Below are positions 51,847-64,000 of a stretch of 64,000 nucleotides of DNA, one piece after another. How positions within the stretch are numbered: position 1 is the stretch's first letter; each line of letters opens with the position of its first letter. Made by a program: the position numbers and the translations under genes. The DNA comes from Paenibacillus sp. HB172176 (GTDB lineage: Bacteria > Bacillota > Bacilli > Paenibacillales > Paenibacillaceae), in contig NZ_JAATHD010000017.1 in NCBI RefSeq assembly GCF_011947265.1, positions 1 to 64,000 on the forward strand, given 5' to 3'. The notes beneath the pieces were generated by a model. It saw only the letters and a list, made by a program, of their open reading frames with translations, searched no databases and was not told the origin of the DNA.

Positions 51847-53280
51847 TTACAGCCCTTTGCCGCGAAGCCAGGCCTGGATTTCCTGCTCCGTCGGGTCGAC
51901 GGGATCCGGCGTCAGGCCGGGAATGTACTGACAAGCTTCATATAATGCCGGGATGGCGTTGGCGTGAATGCCGACGGCATGGTGCACATAAGGTCCTTTC
52001 ACGAGCTTCTCCTCCCACAGCGGCCAATCGTTCACTTCCACCCACACATACGAGCCGCGCGTGTAAGGACCCTGGATGCCCCGGGCCTTGCCCAGGAACA
52101 GGCTGTACTCGCCGTGATCGCCGTCGAACCGGGCCAGCGTCATGTCGCCGCCGCGGATCTCCCCCTCATGGGTGCCGGGCGAATGATCGTCGAACAGGAA
52201 ATGCTTGCGAAGCTTTGGCTTGTTCTCCACGGACAAGGAAACCGGGAAGTTGCCGCAATGGAACAGGAGCTCGCCGTTCTCATTGTCCGGATGGCGAATC
52301 GTCAGGTCGGCGAAAAAGGTTGGATGCTGATTCATCGTTGCCGCTTGCGTCATAATCGACGTGATGGCTCCATGAATGTCCGTCTCGCAAGTGACAGGAA
52401 TCTGCTCATCGGTAAGGATGGCGTTGGCCAGACAGGGCATGATCCCCATGGCATCCTGCAAGGACGACCAGCACTGAATCGCGATCGCCGTGCTTCCCGT
52501 CTGCGCCGCGTATTGCTTCATCGCAACCTTGAGCGCCGCGATGCGTCGGACATCTGCCTCCGTTACCTCCGACCAGTCGAGCTTCGCTTTGATATGATCC
52601 ATGGCCGCGGCGAGCTCGGAGCCGTTGCCGCTTTCGATTCGCTTGGAGGCGCGCTGAATGTCGACGATTGAGATGGGATGGAGCTCGATGCCGAATCTCT
52701 CCAGCAGCTCGCCTTCATTGCACATCATCGTCCAGAAGGAAGCGGGCCGCGGACCGATCTGCAGAATGCGCAGACCGCGGAACTGCCGAACGACGTTGGC
52801 CGCGGCGATGAAATTGGTGAATCCGCGCTCGAATACGGGGGCGTCGACCCGGCTGTTGGTCACGTAGGTGAACGGCACATTGAAGCGGCGCAGCACCTTG
52901 CCCGTCGCGAACAGCCCACACTGCGTATCACGCAGCCGCATGCCGTCCTCCAGAGGAGCCTCGTCGCGCGGACCCCAGAGCAGCACCGGCTTTCCCAGCG
53001 CTTTGCCGACTCGAGCCACCGTATCCTCGGTGCCGAAGTTGCAGTGGGGGAAGAATACGGCGTCCACCTTCTCCCGGCGGAATCGTTCAATAATGGCGTC
53101 TGCTCCGATATGATCGTCATACAGCAAGCCCTCATCGTTAACGCCTTCAAGATCCGCGATCTCGATATCGAGTCCGAAGCTCTCCATTTTTTCGCGAATC
53201 ATCACTTTGTAGCGATAAGCATCCTCCGCGCTGAAGACGAAGCGCCGCGTAGGCGCGTAGCCGAGTTTCAATTTTGACAT
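51847..53280 (-). CDS. L-fucose/L-arabinose isomerase-fold protein
   Basis: This is a 477-residue protein of the fucose/arabinose isomerase superfamily. It has an N-terminal Rossmann-like part (LKLGYAPTRRFVF, AVFFPHCNFGTEDTVA). The C-terminal substrate domain has IAIQCWSSLQDAMGIMPCLANA and CETDIHGAITSIMTQAA, which contain the Glu/Asp/His metal and catalytic positions of the family, and FADLTIRHPDNENGELLFHCGN. It should interconvert an aldose and ketose using Mn2+ or Mg2+. It is the first gene of the operon with the split transketolase and FGGY kinase, 13 bp upstream of the former. The exact sugar is unknown. AAGGAGG precedes the ATG. Confidence 0.85.
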   Translation of the reverse strand: MSKLKLGYAPTRRFVFSAEDAYRYKVMIREKMESFGLDIEIADLEGVNDEGLLYDDHIGADAIIERFRREKVDAVFFPHCNFGTEDTVARVGKALGKPVLLWGPRDEAPLEDGMRLRDTQCGLFATGKVLRRFNVPFTYVTNSRVDAPVFERGFTNFIAAANVVRQFRGLRILQIGPRPASFWTMMCNEGELLERFGIELHPISIVDIQRASKRIESGNGSELAAAMDHIKAKLDWSEVTEADVRRIAALKVAMKQYAAQTGSTAIAIQCWSSLQDAMGIMPCLANAILTDEQIPVTCETDIHGAITSIMTQAATMNQHPTFFADLTIRHPDNENGELLFHCGNFPVSLSVENKPKLRKHFLFDDHSPGTHEGEIRGGDMTLARFDGDHGEYSLFLGKARGIQGPYTRGSYVWVEVNDWPLWEEKLVKGPYVHHAVGIHANAIPALYEACQYIPGLTPDPVDPTEQEIQAWLRGKGL

Positions 53281-53306
53281 TGGATATGCCTCCTTGTTTG
53301 AATTTG

Positions 53307-53464
53307 TTTAGTTAAGTTTAGTTTAGTTAAAATAGAATATAAGGAATGCCTGTTTAGTGAAGGTTAAGATTGGAATTACCATATCATGCGAAATTAATCG
53401 GAGTCAATACTAATTTATATAAAATTAACTAAACTATAGATATATTAAACTAAACATTTTAGTT
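53307..53464. promoter_or_regulatory. TTTAGTT operator cluster between the isomerase operon and lacI-type gene
   Basis: TTTAGTT occurs at 53307, 53317 and 53322 near the isomerase side. AACTAAA occurs at 53427 and 53448, and the latter forms a perfect inverted repeat AACTAAA-CAT-TTTAGTT (53448-53464) near the regulator. The dense half-sites in a 264-bp divergent region next to a LacI-family gene are a strong operator candidate. Exact promoter boxes were not resolved. Confidence 0.75.
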
Positions 53465-53544
53465 AAAACTTAAGAGATTGATTGCATATTGTTAAGTTGC
53501 CTTGTACACTAGAGGTTAAGATCTTTACGTAAGGAGGCTTCTCG

Positions 53545-54579
53545 ATGAAAATGGAAGACATCGCTCGACTCGCAGGCGTATCCAAAGCGGCGGTGTCGCT
53601 CGCGTTCAGCGGCAAGCCCGGCGTAGCGCCGGAGACGCGCGAACGCATTCTTCAAATCGCGCATGAGAACAATTACGAGCTCAAGTCTCGCAAGCATCAG
53701 GGGGATACAGCCTCCAGAGCGATTACCTTTCTGGTGTTCGCCAATTCCGGGCTTGTCGTGGATTCTTACTACCAGCAGCCATTCTTCCGCGAGCTGATTC
53801 ACTACACGGAGGAGCGTTGCCGGATGCTGGGTTATTCGCTAATGTTCAGCACGATCTCCGTCGACAAGCTTGACGAAGGCGCGGCTTCCCTCATAGATGG
53901 AGGAAACAGTCAGGGCGTCATCTTGCTCGGGACCAATCTGGGGAGGGCCCAAATTTCACTTCTTGCAAGTAAGCTGACTTTGCCGATGGTCGTCATCGAC
54001 AATTGCTACGAGACGCTTCCGATTCAATTTGTGGAGATTAACAATATGATGGGCGCGTACGACGCCGCTTCGCATCTCATCGAGCAGGGGCATCGCAGCA
54101 TCGGCTATATCTCTTCCCGCGACCGCATTCATAACTTCGAGGAGCGGAGAAGAGGCTTTGCGTTTGCCGTTCAAGAGCATGGAGCCGAGCTTCATTCCGA
54201 TTGTATCTTCGAGGTTGAGCCGACGGTACTTGTCGCCCAGGAGTCGCTGAAGCGCAAGCTGTCCGAGTACAGGGAGGAGGGGAAGAAGCTTCCAAGCGCT
54301 TTTTTCTGCGAATGCGATTATATGGCGATCAGCTTGATCAAGACGCTCGCAGAGATGGGCGTGCGCGTGCCGGAGGAAGTATCCGTTATTGGCTTCGACA
54401 ATATATCGGAGGCGCGGATCGTAACGCCCGAGCTGACCACCGTGCATGTCGAGAAGGAAAGCATGGCCCGTCTCGCCGTCAACGCTCTCGTGCAGCAAAT
54501 CGAAGGAGTCGAAGCTATCCGCAGTAAAATTTCAGTAGACACGCAGCTTGTGGTTCGAGCATCGACAAGCGCCGTCTGA
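53545..54579 (+). CDS. LacI-family transcriptional regulator
   Basis: This is a 344-residue regulator. The DNA-binding domain MEDIARLAGVSKAAVSLAFSG is followed by KPGVAPETRERILQIAHENNY, the canonical LacI/GalR headpiece and hinge. The periplasmic-binding-like core ends with FDNISEARIVTPELTTVHV. It probably represses the divergent isomerase/transketolase/kinase operon until a pathway sugar or phosphate binds. The palindromic TTTAGTT sites upstream fit a LacI dimer. AAGGAGG precedes the ATG. A terminator closes the gene. Confidence 0.93.
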   Translation: MKMEDIARLAGVSKAAVSLAFSGKPGVAPETRERILQIAHENNYELKSRKHQGDTASRAITFLVFANSGLVVDSYYQQPFFRELIHYTEERCRMLGYSLMFSTISVDKLDEGAASLIDGGNSQGVILLGTNLGRAQISLLASKLTLPMVVIDNCYETLPIQFVEINNMMGAYDAASHLIEQGHRSIGYISSRDRIHNFEERRRGFAFAVQEHGAELHSDCIFEVEPTVLVAQESLKRKLSEYREEGKKLPSAFFCECDYMAISLIKTLAEMGVRVPEEVSVIGFDNISEARIVTPELTTVHVEKESMARLAVNALVQQIEGVEAIRSKISVDTQLVVRASTSAV

Positions 54580-54582
54580 GAG

Positions 54583-54609
54583 AGGGATTCCACGGGGATC
54601 CCTTTTTTT
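54583..54609 (+). terminator. Terminator of the LacI-family gene
   Basis: AGGGATTCC pairs with GGGATCCCT (one G-T) around ACG, then seven T residues. Confidence 0.88.
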
Positions 54610-55217
54610 GTAGATGTAGAGTTTATAAAACTTTCGCTGGGAATGAATGCTTACGACTGTAACGGACATTTTCGAGTCCCGCTAGCTGGTTTTAAAGGTC
54701 ATCCGCGACCGTTACGCGACGATATCAACGATTTTCAGAATGTAAGGGTCGCATTTGAGGCTGTCGATTAACTGTTGGCCAGGCTGAAATGCTGATTTTC
54801 AGCTCAGCAGACTCGGATGACGCTCCCACTGGCGCTCTAGCGCAGAATTTCAGCTCTGCAACTTCAAAAGCGGAACCGGCTGAGGTGTTCTACAAGTTGG
54901 TGATCCACAGTTAATCGGCAGCCTTGCATTTGACCGTTACGCTACTACACGCCTTGGTCAAATAGCCGTGCGCTCAACGGTTGGGCCCAGCGCATTCCTT
55001 AAAAATGTTCGCTGTTTTTTAAGTTTTCATCACTATTCATCCCAAGCGGGCGTCTATACAATATGGGTAGATGCTCCTGACCGCGGCTCGCGCAGGATAG
55101 AAAAGGAGGAGGAGATTCAGATTATGTTGTCGGCTGCTGCTGATTGCTCTTATACTTGTTGTAACTAATATGGAAGCGCTTCAAAAGAGCTGCCAGATAC
55201 GAAGGAAGGCTGTTACA
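54610..55217. repeat. Gene-free region with 51-bp period palindromes
   Basis: TTTCAGCTC recurs exactly 51 bp apart (about 54798 and 54849), each in a GCTGA/TCAGC or GCAGA/TCTGC dyad. Further loosely repeated TTACG and CATTTG motifs precede and follow. At the right end AGGAGGAGG drives a 14-codon frame (MLSAAADCSYTCCN, 55124-55168) just before the sensor kinase. Its out-of-frame alternative is hydrophobic (RLLLIALILVV), so it may be a leader or a remnant. The promoter for the downstream cluster must lie here but is not clear. Confidence 0.6.
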
Positions 55218-56969
55218 ATGAAAAATTTGAGAATCGTGCAGAAGATGGCGCTGGGATACCTGCTGCTCGTGCTGTTGCCCGTTATTGTGTTCGGAGGGTA
55301 TTTGTACAATCAATTCTATATGGATGTAATGTCCGAATATTCGGAAGGCAAACAGAAGCTGGTCGTTCAAGCGGGGGAAGGGTTTCGTTCGAATCTGAAC
55401 AAATTGGAGTCGATTCATGCTCTATTTCAGAACAACCAGCAGTTGATTGATTATCTTAGCGGCTACTATGTCTCGGATGCGCAGCAGGTTTACAACTATC
55501 TTAAGGATATCAGGCCGCTATTCATGTACGCGCAATCGCGCGATAACGAGATTTCATCCATTAAGCTGTACAAAACGATGTCCGAGGTTCAGACGGTTCA
55601 GGGCGAGTTGGAGAATGTGGACCAGATGAACGAGAGGCCGCTGGATTTGCTAAGCACAGTGAACGTCGACGAGGGAATCTGGCTTCGCGGCAGAGGTGAC
55701 GATACGACAAAGTTGCCGAGCCTCAGCTACTATCAGCGAATTTATAATAACAGCTATACGGAGCCGCTGGGTGTGCTGGAGATTAAGTCGAATGAATTGC
55801 TGCTGCGGAATTTTCTCAAAGCGGTCGATGTGAATCAGAATATGCAGGTTGCTATTGTGCAAGACGGCGCAAAGGTGTACCACAGCGATGGAATCGAGCT
55901 CGACGATGAACAGACCAATGAATTGCTGGCGATGGCCGATGCAAGCAATCGGGGCTACGCCTATTTGCGCAAGCAGAGAACGCTCGTCAATTCCATATCC
56001 GTGCCGGAGCTGACCACGACGTTCTACTTCTTCAGCCGAATGGACGAGGTATTCGTCGATATCAAGGTCAAGATTATCGTGCTCGGACTTACGTTGTTAG
56101 TCTCGCTCGCCGTATTGACAGGCATCTATTATGCGACGGCCACCTCGCTTGTCCGCAGGGTTCTTGGCTTGGCTAAGCATATGCGGCAGGTGGACGAAAG
56201 CAATCTGACCTATTACGCCGCGGGTGACTCCAATGATGAGATCGACTTTTTGACCCGATCCTATAATTCGCTTGTCCGCCGTATCGATGAATTGCTCGGC
56301 ACCGTGCGCAAAACTGAGCTTATGAAGAAGGAGGCCGATTATCTGGTGCTGCAAGCGCAGATCAAGCCTCATTTTCTCTACAATACGCTTGAATCGATCC
56401 GCATGCTGGCGGAGCTGAACAACGATCAGGAAGTGGTGGGCGCGACGTATACGTTCGGCCGCTTGCTCCGCTACACGCTTAATTCCGGAGAGAACGAATC
56501 AGAGCTTAATCTGGAGCTTGATAATGTTCGGCATTATCTGGAGATGCATAAGCTGCGAATGCTGGATCGGCTTCGCTTCTCGATCGAGGTGTCGGCGAAT
56601 ATCGACGATATTCGCTGTCCGCGCTTTATTTTGCAGCCCATCGTGGAGAACTGCATTCAGCACGGCATCGGGCGCAGCCGCAAGCGGGGAGAGATCGATA
56701 TCGCCGTTCGCAGAGAGAGGACGGAGCTTGTGATTACAATTAGGGACAACGGGCCGGGCATCCCGGAGGAACGGTTGAAGGTGCTTCGGGGCGTGCTCGA
56801 CAATGAATTGGAACGGGAGACTCTGCAAACCGACAATTCCGGCTTCGGCTTGTACAATGTCAGCGAACGCATTCGCGCGTTCTATGGCGGACAGACCGCT
56901 TTGCTCATCGAAAGCAGGGAAGGCGAGGGCGCGACCTTCACCTTGAGGCTGACGGTACCGGAGAGATGA
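55218..56969 (+). CDS. Sensor histidine kinase (YesM/LytS-type)
   Basis: This is a 583-residue membrane kinase. The first transmembrane helix is MALGYLLLVLLPVIVFGGYL, followed by a large extracellular sensor domain (about residues 35-280). The second helix is IIVLGLTLLVSLAVLTGIYYA, with a HAMP domain next. The His-kinase box is LQAQIKPHFLYNTLESIRML, and the HATPase domain contains IVENCIQHGIG and DNGPGIPEE. In Paenibacillus such kinases sit next to an AraC-type response regulator and sense extracellular sugars, but no response regulator is adjacent here. ATG 55218 has GGAAGG upstream. Confidence 0.93.
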   Translation: MKNLRIVQKMALGYLLLVLLPVIVFGGYLYNQFYMDVMSEYSEGKQKLVVQAGEGFRSNLNKLESIHALFQNNQQLIDYLSGYYVSDAQQVYNYLKDIRPLFMYAQSRDNEISSIKLYKTMSEVQTVQGELENVDQMNERPLDLLSTVNVDEGIWLRGRGDDTTKLPSLSYYQRIYNNSYTEPLGVLEIKSNELLLRNFLKAVDVNQNMQVAIVQDGAKVYHSDGIELDDEQTNELLAMADASNRGYAYLRKQRTLVNSISVPELTTTFYFFSRMDEVFVDIKVKIIVLGLTLLVSLAVLTGIYYATATSLVRRVLGLAKHMRQVDESNLTYYAAGDSNDEIDFLTRSYNSLVRRIDELLGTVRKTELMKKEADYLVLQAQIKPHFLYNTLESIRMLAELNNDQEVVGATYTFGRLLRYTLNSGENESELNLELDNVRHYLEMHKLRMLDRLRFSIEVSANIDDIRCPRFILQPIVENCIQHGIGRSRKRGEIDIAVRRERTELVITIRDNGPGIPEERLKVLRGVLDNELERETLQTDNSGFGLYNVSERIRAFYGGQTALLIESREGEGATFTLRLTVPER

Positions 56970-57046
56970 CGACGATAGCGAGCAGCGGAGGATTGATCTG
57001 TTCTCGCAGCACCATATTACCTTATTGAGATAGGAGTGGGAAACGA

Positions 57047-58773
57047 ATGGAACGAAACACAGGCAGGCTTATCCCCGACACCTTGATGCTGGAGGAGCGC
57101 GCGGCTCATGCGATCAACGCGATGATCGGCATGGCCGATGACGATCATGGAGGCATTCCCTTCTTCAGCGCGGATCTGATGCACAAGCCCGCTTATATGC
57201 TGCATGGGGACTGGGACTACGGCTCCTCTCACGGAAGAATGGTAGACGGCTTGATTCTCGCCAGACATATGTCGGGCGAGACATACGGCAAGGAGGTCGA
57301 GGAGCGGTATCGCGCCAACCTGCTGTCCTTCTTCAAGGAAGACGGCATGAGCTACCGCCAGAATAATCCGACCCGGGATTGGGAGGCGAACGCCAATCTG
57401 ATCGATCAGCGCGCCGTTATTCTGTCGCTGACGAGCTGGTATATGGAGACGGGAGACGCGAAGGTGAAGGAAGCGGCGGATCGGCATGTGGCCGCTCTGA
57501 AGCGAATCGCGGTCAAGGAGCGGGATGTCTGGTATTATCCCGCCTCGGAATACAAGGAATCGGGCTGGCCCTCGGCCAACGGGATACAGCTAAGGCTGGC
57601 GCCGGATCCGGCCGCCTTCTGCGGCAGGCTGGTTATGCCGCTGCTGAAATATTATGAGCTGACGGGAAATGAAGACGCTTACGAGCTGTGTCAATTTTTC
57701 ACGGCGATGATTATGGAACGCAGCGGCGTCTTTAACGCGGACGGGAGCTTTAACGATTCGCTGGCTTATCGTAGCGGACACTTCCACACACGTCTGGGCA
57801 CGCTGGATGCCATCGCGCGCTTCGGCATGCATACGGGCGACGCGGCGATGATCGCATGGGTGAAGAAAGGCTACGATTGGGCGCTGACCAAATGCACAGC
57901 CTTCGGCTGGACGCCGGGCGATCTGCATGAGCAGGCCTATGAGCATGAGACCTGCTCGCTCGTCGATTTGATCGCTTGCGGCATTACGCTTGCGAAGAGC
58001 GGCTATGTGGAATATTGGGGCGTTGTCGAACGGTTCCTGCGCAATCATCTCGCAGAATCGCAGCTTCTCGATCTCGATTGGGTGGAGCAAACGGTTGACA
58101 AATCGCAGGATATTCCAATGAATCAATCGTTCTACAGGGTGGCGGAGCGCACGCGCGGCTCCTTCGCGGGCTATTCCGCGCCGAATGACTTCGTATGCGA
58201 TGTCAACGAGGGGCGGGGGCATACGAGCGATCTGCAGCTTTGCTGCCTGGGCTCGGGCACGCGCGGCTTGTTCATGGGCTGGAGCAATACGATTACGGAG
58301 AAGAACGGCACGGTCAGCGTTAATTTTCTGCTCAATCGCGGCTCGAAGTGGCTTGATGTCAGCAGCCATCTGCCGCATGAAGGCAAGGTTGTACTTGAGA
58401 TCCATGCGGATATTCCGCGACTGCTCATTCGTATTCCGGAGTGGGCCGGATTCACGAAGATCAGGTATGTTCGGGAGCGGAACGGGCAGAGGAGCGAAGG
58501 GAAGGGCAGCGAAGCGAGCAGCTGGGTGCAACGTCAATTTCTCGCGCTGGGCCAGGCTGCGGCCGGAGAGACCATTACGGTCACGTTCCCGCTCAGCTTC
58601 CGCAAGACGCTGGAGAACGCCGTCGGTCAAACCTTCGAGACGGAGTGGCGGGGAGACGATGTGGTCGGCATAACGCCTAAGGGCACGAAGAAGCCGCTGT
58701 ACAGCGGGCGCAAGGTGTACGATCAGGCGCCGATGCGCGAGGGCGATTATCGCCGCTTGGCTAAGGAATTCGT

Positions 58774-58780
<7 letters not shown>
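57047..58780 (+). CDS. GH127-type glycoside hydrolase (beta-L-arabinofuranosidase-like)
   Basis: This is a 577-residue cytoplasmic (alpha/alpha)6 barrel protein related to GH127/DUF1680. The catalytic set is visible: HETCSLVDL (Glu 301 and Cys 303), and LQLCCLGSGTRGLFMGW with the Cys 399-Cys 400 pair, matching the Zn-Cys3-Glu site where one Cys is the nucleophile. The C-terminus is a beta-sandwich. Family members release L-arabinofuranose or other pectic side-chain sugars; this one is divergent, so the substrate is open. GATAGGAG precedes the ATG. The DUF1537 kinase gene overlaps its end. Confidence 0.85.
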
Positions 58781-63419
<4,639 letters not shown>

Positions 63420-63483
63420 GGCTTGAAAGCGGGCAAAAGCGGGCAGCTGCATTTTAAAAGGAGAGAAGGAGGTCGTTAAGGCT

Positions 63484-64000
63484 ATGCGAATAACGATGTG
63501 CAAGACCGAATATGAGCCTAATCCGATAGGAATTGACGTTCTTAAGCCGCGATTGTTCTGGAGGCTGGAGGCAGAGGAGCGCGGCGTCAAGCAGCAGGCC
63601 TATCAGGTGCTCGTATCGTCCTCGCAAGACAAGCTCGATCAGGATGAAGCGGATTGCTGGGACAGCGGCAAGGTGGAATCGCGAAGCTCGGTTCACGTGA
63701 CATACGAGGGTCAGCCTCTGCAATCCCAGAGGGAATATTGGTGGAAGGTTCGCGTGTGGGATAACCGGGGTCGCGAAGCCTGGAGCGAGCCGGCTTATTG
63801 GACGATGGGAATACTGACTCGCGGGGAGTGGAAGGCGAAGTGGATTGGCAGGAAGCCGCAGCTTGGCCCCGGCGCATCAACGGATTTGCAGCCCTGCCCG
63901 TACTTGCGCAAATCGTTCGAGGTCCGGTCGGCTGTCCGCCGCGCCGTTGTGTATGCGACAGCGCTGGGCCTGTTCCGCCTGAGCGTCAACGGAAGGGAGA
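63484..64000 (+). CDS. GH78 alpha-L-rhamnosidase, N-terminal part (cut by window edge)
   Basis: The frame from ATG 63484 (AAGGAGG upstream) stays open to the window end, giving 172 residues. NPIGIDVLKPRLFWRLE, AYQVLVSS, CWDSGKV, YWWKVRVWDNRGREAWSEP and WKAKWIG are the standard N-terminal Fn3-like pattern of bacterial alpha-L-rhamnosidases. The segment from YLRKSFEV to LFRLSVNG begins the Bac_rhamnosid_N domain. No signal peptide. It should cleave terminal L-rhamnose from oligosaccharides, consistent with rhamnogalacturonan or RG-II use. Confidence 0.92.
   Translation, partial: MRITMCKTEYEPNPIGIDVLKPRLFWRLEAEERGVKQQAYQVLVSSSQDKLDQDEADCWDSGKVESRSSVHVTYEGQPLQSQREYWWKVRVWDNRGREAWSEPAYWTMGILTRGEWKAKWIGRKPQLGPGASTDLQPCPYLRKSFEVRSAVRRAVVYATALGLFRLSVNGRE

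Noticed and set aside
54968-55168. 66-residue plus-strand open frame before the sensor kinase
   Set aside because: No ribosome binding site at its 5' end; only the last 14 codons have one, noted separately.
57590-58630. 346-residue minus-strand open frame inside the GH127 gene
   Set aside because: A shadow frame; the plus-strand product has catalytic residues and operon overlaps.

Overview
The window looks like chromosomal DNA of a spore-forming, plant-polysaccharide-degrading member of the Paenibacillaceae (Paenibacillus or a close relative such as Cohnella). The evidence is strong GGAGG-type ribosome binding sites, occasional TTG and GTG starts, an alpha/beta-type small acid-soluble spore protein, a cre-like site and a Fur-like box of Gram-positive type, and many secreted or cytoplasmic glycoside hydrolases. 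I see no rRNA, tRNA, CRISPR array, insertion sequence or phage block. The genus is an inference; the sequence does not name it.

Layout. 0-4 kb: an SRPBCC/ArsR pair behind a promoter with two copies of an operator, a membrane protein divergent from a TetR regulator, and a universal stress protein. 4-10.3 kb: two large secreted DUF4832-type proteins with fibronectin III and carbohydrate-binding modules, preceded by a cre-like site and an orphan leader terminator. 10.6-12.3 kb: an actin-like ATPase with a small ParR-like partner. 12.4-26.3 kb: mixed housekeeping and stress genes, including an azoreductase gene with an in-frame stop, an Rrf2 regulator, namA, a spore protein, a GreA-type factor, a luciferase-like monooxygenase, a K+ channel, a heme-degrading monooxygenase behind a Fur-like box, a CE7 esterase and an epimerase. 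26.8-31.8 kb: a 1668-residue secreted GH9 enzyme with duplicated flanking modules. 31.9-37.9 kb: DUF3024, AraC/MFS, DoxX-like, a VOC/MerR operon with a 19-bp-spacer promoter, and a cation/H+ antiporter. 38-41.6 kb: GH105, a Gfo/Idh/MocA dehydrogenase and an SGNH esterase. 41.7-48 kb: small accessory genes (GNATs, a HAD phosphatase, a P-loop kinase, a formamidase and a frameshifted DUF3891 gene).

48.5-64 kb is one sugar-catabolism region. A minus-strand operon encodes a fucose-isomerase-fold enzyme, a two-subunit transketolase and an FGGY kinase. It diverges from a LacI regulator across an intergenic region full of TTTAGTT half-sites. A plus-strand cluster follows: a sensor kinase without an adjacent response regulator, a GH127-type enzyme, a DUF1537 kinase, a GH2 beta-galactosidase and the start of a GH78 rhamnosidase. 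With the GH105 and esterase genes this points to use of rhamnogalacturonan-type pectin. The isomerase, kinase and transketolase set, together with the DUF1537 kinase, recalls known D-apiose/apionate catabolism, but the real substrate is unproven.

Four separate intergenic regions (about 17.85, 35.2, 48.2 and 54.8 kb) carry short palindromic segments repeated at 50-51 bp, with different sequence at each locus. Together with the DUF4832 pair and the isomerase/transketolase operon, these are the least explained features here.
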